Origin: an uncultured Colwellia sp.
GTDB lineage: Bacteria > Pseudomonadota > Gammaproteobacteria > Enterobacterales > Alteromonadaceae
Direction of reading: 5' to 3'
Length of the DNA: 6,823 nucleotides
NCBI GenBank assembly: GCA_913020705.1
Contig: CAJWBY010000206.1
Span: 1 to 6,823 of the forward strand
The position numbers and the translations under genes are program-made. Below the pieces are notes generated by a model. The model was given only the letters and a program-made list of their open reading frames with translations, was not told where the DNA came from and did no database searches. Within the stretch, counting starts at the first letter, position 1; each line of letters opens with the position of its first letter. Positions 1 through 5,769 of this stretch are shown one piece after another.

Positions 1-23
1 ATGATTTTACTAATGTTTGACAT
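1..23 (-). CDS. eno: Enolase, first 7 codons only (cut by window edge)
   Basis: Only the 5' end is present. The minus strand reads ATG TCA AAC ATT AGT AAA ATC AT, giving MSNISKI before the edge. This fits the usual enolase N-terminus (M-S-x-I-x-K-I-I-G-R-E) and the common gammaproteobacterial gene order pyrG-eno. An AAAGG Shine-Dalgarno at 31-35 lies 7 nt before the ATG and supports the start. Enolase converts 2-phosphoglycerate to phosphoenolpyruvate in glycolysis and is also a degradosome partner in many gammaproteobacteria. The gene is separated from pyrG by a terminator and has its own leader. The call rests on seven residues plus context, so the identity is probable rather than proven. 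Confidence 0.78.
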
Positions 24-40
24 TTTTTTTCCTTTAAGTG

Positions 41-56
41 TTACGTTTACGTAAAC
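41..56. promoter_or_regulatory. Palindromic operator-like site in the eno leader
   Basis: The plus strand contains GTTTACGTAAAC (45-56), a perfect 12-bp palindrome. It overlaps a second inverted repeat, TTACG-TTTA-CGTAA (41-54). The site lies between the pyrG terminator and the eno Shine-Dalgarno, where a repressor could block initiation or early elongation. The wording resembles, from memory, MerR-family sites such as LiuR (branched-chain amino acid and fatty acid catabolism), but I cannot verify this. It is an operator candidate by structure only. Confidence 0.4.
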
Positions 57-83
57 TAATAAATTAAAATCTTAAAATGAAAA
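56..83 (-). promoter_or_regulatory. Weak candidate promoter for eno
   Basis: On the minus strand a -35-like TTTTCA (83-78) is separated by 16 bp from a -10-like TATTAG (61-56). Each matches the sigma70 consensus at 4 of 6 positions. It lies just downstream of the pyrG terminator and would place the start of transcription inside the palindrome at 41-56. The match is weak in very AT-rich DNA. Read-through from pyrG is the alternative. Confidence 0.25.
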
Positions 84-106
84 CCGCAGCTCTAGGCTAC
101 GGTTTT
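71..106 (-). terminator. Rho-independent terminator of pyrG
   Basis: On the minus strand, AAAACCGTAGC (106-96) pairs with GCTGCGGTTTT (90-80) across a 5-nt loop. This forms an 11-bp stem with one U-G wobble, and a U-rich tail (UUUUCAUUUUAA) follows. On the plus strand the wobble position becomes a C-A mismatch, so the hairpin is better formed in the pyrG direction. It starts 15 nt after the pyrG stop codon. Confidence 0.88.
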
Positions 107-121
107 AGTTAAATGGGTTAC

Positions 122-1861
<1,740 letters not shown>

Positions 1862-1904
1862 TCATGATTATGAAAAACGCACCAACCTAGCAGGACGGGA
1901 AAGT

Positions 1905-1933
1905 ATTATACGTAAAACATGATGAAACGACAA
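1905..1933 (-). promoter_or_regulatory. Sigma70-type promoter of pyrG
   Basis: On the minus strand TTGTCG (1933-1928; 4 of 6 to TTGACA) and a perfect TATAAT (1910-1905) are separated by exactly 17 bp. The DNA after the -10 is ACTTTCCCGTCC, so transcription should begin within the C-run or at the following G, around 1899-1896. That leaves a leader of about 140 nt before the pyrG ATG. An inverted repeat TGATC-AACA-GATCA (1936-1949) sits immediately upstream of the -35. Confidence 0.72.
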
Positions 1934-1972
1934 TATGATCAACAGATCAATTTTTTTCTTTTTAGTAAAAAT

Positions 1973-2001
1973 TTGATTAGAGTTGGTATTTCACCTAGAA
2001 A
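1973..2001 (+). promoter_or_regulatory. Weak candidate promoter for the DUF4202 gene
   Basis: TTGATT (1973-1978) and TAGAAA (1996-2001) are spaced by 17 bp on the plus strand, each about 4 of 6 to consensus. They lie 46 nt before the DUF4202 start codon and point away from the pyrG promoter. The -10 overlaps an imperfect inverted repeat (1984-1992 with 1998-2010). The match is modest in AT-rich DNA, so this is tentative. Confidence 0.27.
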
Positions 2002-2047
2002 TAGCTACCATATTGTTTTAATTCTTCATTGGCATTAGATAATACTC

Positions 2048-2644
2048 ATGACTTCATCTCGTTTAAAAGCCGTACTTACCGCAATTGATAACATAAATAG
2101 TGAAGATCCTAATCAAACTATGATTGATGGGATCTCACAACCCAACGAATTACTTTATGGCCAATACATGACAAATTGTATTGAGCAGTACTTTCCTCAA
2201 TCAAATGAATTATTACAAATAGCCGTACGCGCGCAGCATATAAAGCGCTGGGATTTGAAACGTACCGCATTTGCTGAAGGTAAAGCCGGTTATTATCAAT
2301 GGCGTATTGAGCAGGGAAGGCTTCATGCACAGCTCACTAAATCATTAATGCTGGAAAATGGTTACGATGAAAACGAAGCTGAATCAACCGCTTGTATTTT
2401 AAGAAAAGAAAAGCTTAAAACAAATGAGGACACACAAACGCTAGAAGATGTGGCTTGTTTGGTATTTTTGCAATATTATTTTGACGCATTTGCGGCGAAA
2501 TATACTGAAAAAGACAATGAAGCTAAAATAATTAGAATTGTACAAAAAACGTGGGGAAAAATGTCAGACAGAGGCCACGAAATAGCGCTTTCTTTAACCC
2601 TACCCGATCACTTAGCAGCATTAGTGGGTAAAGCATTGGCGTGA
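2048..2644 (+). CDS. DUF4202 family protein, function unknown
   Basis: This is a soluble, largely helical protein of 198 aa, about the usual length for DUF4202, with no signal peptide or membrane segment. Family-typical wording appears throughout: SEDPN near residues 18-22, PNELLYGQYM (32-41), RAQHIKRW (61-68), GYYQWR (81-86), H93, TLEDVACLVFLQYYFDAFAAK (131-151) and MSDRGHEIAL (172-181). The spaced, apparently conserved H64, H93, E133-D134 and H177-E178 would suit a metal-binding helical bundle, perhaps HD-like; that is inference. The start fits the family N-terminus, although no clear Shine-Dalgarno precedes it. The gene stands alone, divergent from pyrG and convergent with the YbaN-like gene. 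I know of no established biochemical role for the family. Family assignment is confident; function is open. Confidence 0.88.
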   Translation: MTSSRLKAVLTAIDNINSEDPNQTMIDGISQPNELLYGQYMTNCIEQYFPQSNELLQIAVRAQHIKRWDLKRTAFAEGKAGYYQWRIEQGRLHAQLTKSLMLENGYDENEAESTACILRKEKLKTNEDTQTLEDVACLVFLQYYFDAFAAKYTEKDNEAKIIRIVQKTWGKMSDRGHEIALSLTLPDHLAALVGKALA

Positions 2645-2652
2645 TAAAACCT

Positions 2653-2676
2653 ATAGCAGGTCAGATGCTATTTTTT
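2653..2676 (+). terminator. Short hairpin terminator after the DUF4202 gene
   Basis: ATAGCA (2653-2658) pairs with TGCTAT (2666-2671) across a 7-nt loop, and the following T-run extends to 2676. It begins 8 nt after the DUF4202 stop codon. The stem is only 6 bp and weak. Read on the minus strand the same hairpin is followed by AGGTTTTA, so it may also help end the leftward exporter transcript. Confidence 0.5.
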
Positions 2677-2713
2677 GATGTTTTTTTATGAACACTCGTC
2701 GTTAAAACTGCTG

Positions 2714-3079
2714 TTAGGTTTGCTTATTTCCATCGGAAATAGGCAAACGCCATAAAAAGATAAAAGGCCCTGCCACCAAGGCAATAATAACCATGCGCAA
2801 TATATTATTATCCAATAAATAACACGACCAACAAGACGCTAAAACAATGGAAGTTAACGCTATTATTTTGGCACTTTTAGGAATACTGCGTGACACTTGC
2901 CAATGATAAATAAGTGGACCAAAGATTTTATTGTCCAGTAACATTTTATACATTCTTGGTGAAGACTTAGCGAAACAAGCAGCCGCAACCAAGAGAAAAG
3001 GAGTAGTGGGTAAAATGGGCAAAACAACACCCAAGATAGCAAGAGCTACAAAAAATAATCCGACGATTTTTAGTAACAT
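2714..3079 (-). CDS. YbaN/DUF454 family small inner-membrane protein
   Basis: The protein has 121 aa, mostly hydrophobic. Likely membrane segments are about residues 5-22, 24-40, 73-89 and 93-110. The DUF454 (YbaN) hallmarks are present in order: GVVLPILPTTPFLL (17-30), CFAKSSPR (35-42), NKIFGPLIYHW (50-60) and SRSIPKSAK (63-71). The family is widespread in proteobacteria but its biochemical role is not established. The start at 3079 has a good ribosome binding site (AAAGGGT at 3084-3090). The gene lies 67 nt downstream of the ABC permease on the same strand, with no clear terminator between them, so co-transcription is possible. That gap holds an inverted repeat, TTGTTA and TAACAA (3100-3116), without a T-tail. 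Family assignment is confident; involvement with the exporter is speculative. Confidence 0.9.
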   Translation of the reverse strand: MLLKIVGLFFVALAILGVVLPILPTTPFLLVAAACFAKSSPRMYKMLLDNKIFGPLIYHWQVSRSIPKSAKIIALTSIVLASCWSCYLLDNNILRMVIIALVAGPFIFLWRLPISDGNKQT

Positions 3080-3146
3080 CTACACCCTTTGTGTTTGAGT
3101 TGTTAAACAGTAACAACAAAATAAGAACCTGCAATAAATCATAATA

Positions 3147-4151
3147 TTAACGCTCTGTATTCCAGCTAAATAAATACGAACCTAACGCTAAACATACCGT
3201 ACTCATGATCAAAAGCGCCATTACGTGATAGCTTATATCAGTAAGTGTTGCGCCTTCAGTTATTACCTTTCTCGCGCCAGCAACTAAATGTGTTAATGGA
3301 AGAAAATCAGCAATTATTTTTACGGCATTAGGTGCACCTTCTAAACTAAACCACACACCTGAAAGTAACATCATTGGCCATGATGATAAATTAAGTAATC
3401 CGCCAATAAGCTCTTCACTCTTACTCCTGCTTGCTACAAGTAAACCTAAAGAAATTAAGCTAATAGCGCCTAACACGGCAATAACAAATAGATCAAAATA
3501 GTTACCGAGCATGTAAAAGTCAAAAAAGAAATTACAGCCAATATAAACAACGCTCGACATAAACATCACAATAAAAATACGGGAAACTAATTGCGCTGAA
3601 ACAAATTCAAAAGCTGAAAGAGGTGTCGCTTTTAAACGTTTTAGTACTGAGTTTTTTCGATAACGTACAATCACATAACCAACCCCGAATAAACAACTGA
3701 ACATCATGTTCATGCCTAAAATCCCAGGTAGAATCCAATCAACATAGCGGATTTTTTTACCCGTAGTTTCTAATCGTTTAAAGTCTGTATGTTGTCCAAT
3801 AAATATTTTTTCTATCAAGTAACTATTAGGCGAACCTTGATTAACCCAATAGGCTTCCTCTGAAAAATCGACAATAAAATCAATAGCGTGCTGTTCTAAC
3901 TTTAAAGTGGCTAACGTGCTATCTTCATAATCGATAAATTCAACATAACGTGTTTCCATAAATGTTGATTGGACAAATTCACTGTTAAGAACGCCGACTT
4001 TATAAACGGCTTTACCGTCACCAGAAAATATAAAAGATAAACCCACAAGTATTAAAATCGGGAAGAGAAGATTCCAACCTAAAGAAGAACGATCACGAAA
4101 AAACTCTATATTTCGTGCCTTGATCACTGCAAAAAAACGTTTGAAATTCAT
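3147..4151 (-). CDS. ABC-2 type exporter permease
   Basis: This is the membrane subunit of an ABC exporter, 334 aa. A cytoplasmic N-terminus leads into a first membrane helix at about 24-43. A polar, probably periplasmic domain of roughly 90 residues follows (44-135), as in ABC2_membrane_3-type permeases. Five more helices lie near 141-162, 188-207, 219-240, 250-270 and 310-330. Family motifs include LPGILGMNMM (141-150), the cytoplasmic KRLKATPLSAFEF (171-183) and SGVWFSLEGAP near 264-274, followed by LPLTH (284-288). The gene starts 5 nt after the ATPase stop codon. Its ribosome binding site (AAGGGAGT, 4166-4159) overlaps that stop, which implies translational coupling. The partner is clear, but the substrate cannot be read from sequence; DrrAB-type systems export drugs or lipids. 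No missing parts are seen. Confidence 0.93.
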   Translation of the reverse strand: MNFKRFFAVIKARNIEFFRDRSSLGWNLLFPILILVGLSFIFSGDGKAVYKVGVLNSEFVQSTFMETRYVEFIDYEDSTLATLKLEQHAIDFIVDFSEEAYWVNQGSPNSYLIEKIFIGQHTDFKRLETTGKKIRYVDWILPGILGMNMMFSCLFGVGYVIVRYRKNSVLKRLKATPLSAFEFVSAQLVSRIFIVMFMSSVVYIGCNFFFDFYMLGNYFDLFVIAVLGAISLISLGLLVASRSKSEELIGGLLNLSSWPMMLLSGVWFSLEGAPNAVKIIADFLPLTHLVAGARKVITEGATLTDISYHVMALLIMSTVCLALGSYLFSWNTER

Positions 4152-4156
4152 TTTTA

Positions 4157-5071
4157 TTACTCCCTTAATGAATGGCCGGTTAATTTAAGAAAAAGATCAT
4201 CAAGGTTTGGTGACTTCACTTGTAATCCGTCTAATGAAACTTTCTCAGCGATTAACAAGCTAATGGTTTCTTCTACTTGTTGTGTGGAAATTTCAACACG
4301 GCCGTTTTCAACAAGCCATTGATTTTTTTCAATCAACACTTTTGGCACTTGTGCTATAGGCAGATAAATAAAGACGTTTTGAAAATGTTTAGCGAGTAAA
4401 TTATTCGGTACTCCACTCTCAATTATTTTACCGCTGTCCATAATAATCACATCATCACAAAGCTGCTGAGCTTCATCCATATAATGTGTTGTCAAAATAA
4501 CCGTTTTATTTCGTGCTTTGATATTTTTGATCAATTGCCAAAAATTTCTACGTGCTTGAGGGTCAAGCCCTGTGGTTGGCTCATCAAGAAATATTATTTC
4601 TGGGTCATTAATTAACGCAAGTGCTAATAATAATCGCTGACGCTGACCGCCAGACAATAAGCGATTGTCTCTATCTAAAAAATCTTTAAGATCACATAAC
4701 TCAATAAGTTGCTTATGCGGTATTGTATGATCGTAAAATGAAGTAAATAAATTCAAAGTTTCCTGTACCGTTAAAAAGTCTTGTAATGCTGTACTTTGAA
4801 ACTGAATACCAATTTGCTGGCTAATATCTTCACCAATCACTTTCCCTGAATAAAGCACCTGACCACTTGTCGCTTTTATAATACCTTCCATGATTTCGAT
4901 TGTTGTGGTTTTCCCTGCACCGTTAGGTCCTAACAAACCAAAGCAATGTCCTTTTTCTATGGAAAAGCTCACATCATCAACCGCTTGAACGCCTTTGTAA
5001 CTTTTAACCAAGCCTGCGACTTCAATCACATAATTTTTGGTTTCAATGGATGACTCTTGAACTTGCGTCAT
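4157..5071 (-). CDS. ABC exporter ATP-binding protein, DrrA-like
   Basis: This is the cytoplasmic ATPase of the exporter, 304 aa. The nucleotide-binding domain spans about residues 14-220. It has Walker A GPNGAGKTT (48-56), Q-loop Q92, signature LLSGGQRQR (138-146), Walker B IIFLDEP (159-165) with catalytic E164, D-loop GLDP (168-171) and H-loop H196. All catalytic elements are intact. The C-terminal extension (about 225-304) ends in a LDDLFLKLTGHSLRE stretch typical of DrrA/CcmA-type exporters (DUF4162-like tail). The start at 5071 is supported by AGGAAAG at 5080-5074. The gene is first in its leftward operon, with the permease 5 nt downstream. A palindrome 52 nt upstream may be its operator. 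ABC-2 exporter identity is firm; substrate is unknown. Confidence 0.95.
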   Translation of the reverse strand: MTQVQESSIETKNYVIEVAGLVKSYKGVQAVDDVSFSIEKGHCFGLLGPNGAGKTTTIEIMEGIIKATSGQVLYSGKVIGEDISQQIGIQFQSTALQDFLTVQETLNLFTSFYDHTIPHKQLIELCDLKDFLDRDNRLLSGGQRQRLLLALALINDPEIIFLDEPTTGLDPQARRNFWQLIKNIKARNKTVILTTHYMDEAQQLCDDVIIMDSGKIIESGVPNNLLAKHFQNVFIYLPIAQVPKVLIEKNQWLVENGRVEISTQQVEETISLLIAEKVSLDGLQVKSPNLDDLFLKLTGHSLRE

Positions 5072-5116
5072 AACTTTCCTAATAATTCAAAATGAAATAA
5101 TAAACTCAATGTTTTC

Positions 5117-5137
5117 TGACCAACTGATCAGTCGTCA
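5117..5137. promoter_or_regulatory. Palindromic operator candidate upstream of the ABC exporter
   Basis: The centre is the perfect palindrome ACTGATCAGT (5123-5132). It is flanked by TGAC on the left (5117-5120) and GTCA on the right (5134-5137), with spacers of 2 and 1 nt, so the outer arms are one base out of register. Its centre lies about 56 nt upstream of the ATPase start codon. The style matches TetR-family operators, which often control ABC exporters. No regulator gene is in the window, so the binder is inferred only. Confidence 0.5.
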
Positions 5138-5150
5138 TTGTAATGCGGTA

Positions 5151-5178
5151 TTTGTAGATATCACATAACTATAGACAA
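5151..5178 (-). promoter_or_regulatory. Weak candidate promoter of the ABC exporter operon
   Basis: On the minus strand TTGTCT (5178-5173) and TACAAA (5156-5151) are 16 bp apart, each 4 of 6 to the sigma70 consensus. Transcription would start shortly before the ACTGATCAGT palindrome, placing that site in the initially transcribed DNA. A second -10-like TACAAT (5142-5137) lacks a fitting -35. Tentative. Confidence 0.28.
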
Positions 5179-5194
5179 TAAAACACCAAAACAT

Positions 5195-5215
5195 AAATGA
5201 TAATAATTATCATTT
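5195..5215. promoter_or_regulatory. Fur box (ferric uptake regulator binding site)
   Basis: The core TGATAATAATTATCA (5198-5212) is a perfect match to the 7-1-7 Fur consensus TGATAAT-N-ATTATCA. The palindrome extends three more bases on each side, 21 bp in all with one central base. Fur bound to Fe2+ represses from such sites. This one overlaps the likely -35 region of the rightward two-gene operon, whose first start codon is 64 nt away. It lies about 124 nt upstream of the divergent ABC ATPase gene, which it could also affect, less directly. Confidence 0.92.
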
Positions 5216-5234
5216 GCATTAATCGATTTATTAT
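5207..5234 (+). promoter_or_regulatory. Candidate promoter of the Fur-box operon
   Basis: TTATCA (5207-5212, 4 of 6) and TATTAT (5229-5234, 5 of 6) are 16 bp apart on the plus strand. The -35 lies inside the right arm of the Fur box, the usual arrangement for Fur repression. A TATATT at 5232-5237 is an alternative -10. The DNA is AT-rich, so the exact hexamers are uncertain. Confidence 0.4.
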
Positions 5235-5266
5235 ATTAAATTAATTTGACAGTAATCATATTTACG

Positions 5267-5272
5267 AAGGAG
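5267..5272 (+). promoter_or_regulatory. Strong ribosome binding site fixing the start of the 76-aa gene
   Basis: AAGGAG lies 6 nt before the ATG at 5279. It decides the start against an upstream in-frame TTG at 5246, which would place this motif inside the coding region. Confidence 0.85.
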
Positions 5273-5278
5273 TTTATT

Positions 5279-5509
5279 ATGGGTGCACATCAATATTATA
5301 TAAATAGAAAAAATAGGCAGGAAAATTCCCAGTTCGACAATAATCAAATGGCAAAAGTTGAATTACCTATCATATTATTAGAAAAATTAATCATATCTGG
5401 TTTATTACCGGGTAATGAATGCAAATGTTTAGATGATGCGGCACGTAAAACTGTGTGGAAATCAATTCTCCACGCAAGCTTAAGTGGAGAGCAATCGTTA
5501 TGCCTTTAA
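5279..5509 (+). CDS. Small Fur-box-controlled protein, 76 aa, unknown family
   Basis: I do not recognise this protein. It begins MGAHQYYINRKNRQ with a basic, polar N-terminal third. A hydrophobic stretch follows, VELPIILLEKLIISGLLPG (27-45), too short and charged for a clear membrane helix and more like an amphipathic helix. A cysteine pair, C48-K-C50, precedes LDDAARKTVWKSILHASL (51-68), and the protein ends SLCL with C75. There is no signal peptide, so it should be cytosolic. Three cysteines and tight Fur control suggest a role in iron limitation, metal handling or regulation; that is inference. It is first in a two-gene operon behind a perfect Fur box. Strong SD and the overlap with the next gene argue that it is truly translated. 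Its stop codon overlaps the next gene by 10 nt. Confidence 0.82.
   Translation: MGAHQYYINRKNRQENSQFDNNQMAKVELPIILLEKLIISGLLPGNECKCLDDAARKTVWKSILHASLSGEQSLCL
5486..5491 (+). promoter_or_regulatory. Ribosome binding site for the 85-aa gene, inside the upstream gene
   Basis: GGAGAG lies 8 nt before the ATG at 5500 and within the last codons of the 76-aa gene. It favours the ATG at 5500 over the in-frame ATG at 5455, which has no comparable motif in front of it and would overlap the upstream gene by 55 nt. Confidence 0.7.
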
Positions 5510-5757
5510 CTTATTCAGCCTGTTCTCATTCAACAAGTATTCACTGCGCTATTGCCCATTCAAGTGAACTTCATCTGATAGAGGACTGGCTAAGTGTATT
5601 GACAAATACTTACGCTAAAAACCCCAGTAATGGTTTAGCAAAGGTCATTGCTTATTATTTAAAGCGAATTATTAAACATGATGACTTTACAGCATTTGCC
5701 AGCCAACCCTGCCATTATTTTACCATGTTAAAATTTTGGCGAGAGCAAATCCAATAA
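5500..5757 (+). CDS. Second small protein of the Fur-box operon, 85 aa, unknown family
   Basis: I do not recognise this protein with confidence. The first 25 residues are rich in His and Cys: C8, H10, H15, C16, H20 and H25. The remainder looks helical, with DWLSVLTNTYAKNPSNGLAKVIAYYLKRIIKHDD (29-62), then C71-H72 and an aromatic end, YFTMLKFWREQIQ (73-85). No signal peptide or membrane helix is evident. It overlaps the 76-aa gene by 10 nt in another reading frame, so translation is probably coupled. Small Fur-regulated proteins of unknown function are known elsewhere, for example FagA beside fumC and sodA in Pseudomonas aeruginosa. A relationship to FagA is a guess I cannot test here. The His/Cys cluster makes metal binding worth considering, also as inference. 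The gene ends 12 nt from the convergent tmcA stop codon. Confidence 0.8.
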   Translation: MPLTYSACSHSTSIHCAIAHSSELHLIEDWLSVLTNTYAKNPSNGLAKVIAYYLKRIIKHDDFTAFASQPCHYFTMLKFWREQIQ

Positions 5758-5769
5758 TCAACGTTTTAG

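Noticed and set aside
1936..1963. TGATC-AACA-GATCA followed by a T-run, as a plus-strand terminator
   Set aside because: The stem is only 5 bp and AT-rich, and no rightward gene lies upstream. It may be an operator-like repeat next to the pyrG -35, but evidence is thin.
1984..2010. Imperfect inverted repeat TGGTATTTC with GAAATAGCTACCA before the DUF4202 gene
   Set aside because: A 4-nt asymmetric bulge interrupts the arms and the DNA is AT-rich; it is not distinctive enough to call a site.
2118..2330. Minus-strand open frame of 70 codons
   Set aside because: It lies wholly inside the DUF4202 gene on the opposite strand and has no recognisable protein features.
3100..3116. Inverted repeat TTGTTA/TAACAA between permease and YbaN-like genes as a terminator
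   Set aside because: No T-run follows on the minus strand and the 6-bp stem is weak.
5246..5278. Upstream TTG start for the first small gene, and a perfect TTGACA -35 at the same place
   Set aside because: The AAGGAG at 5267-5272 fits the ATG at 5279. The TTGACA has no -10 at a suitable distance, as that position is the ribosome binding site.
5455..5499. Upstream ATG start (15 extra residues) for the second small gene
   Set aside because: No ribosome binding site stands before it and it would overlap the first gene by 55 nt. GGAGAG supports the ATG at 5500.
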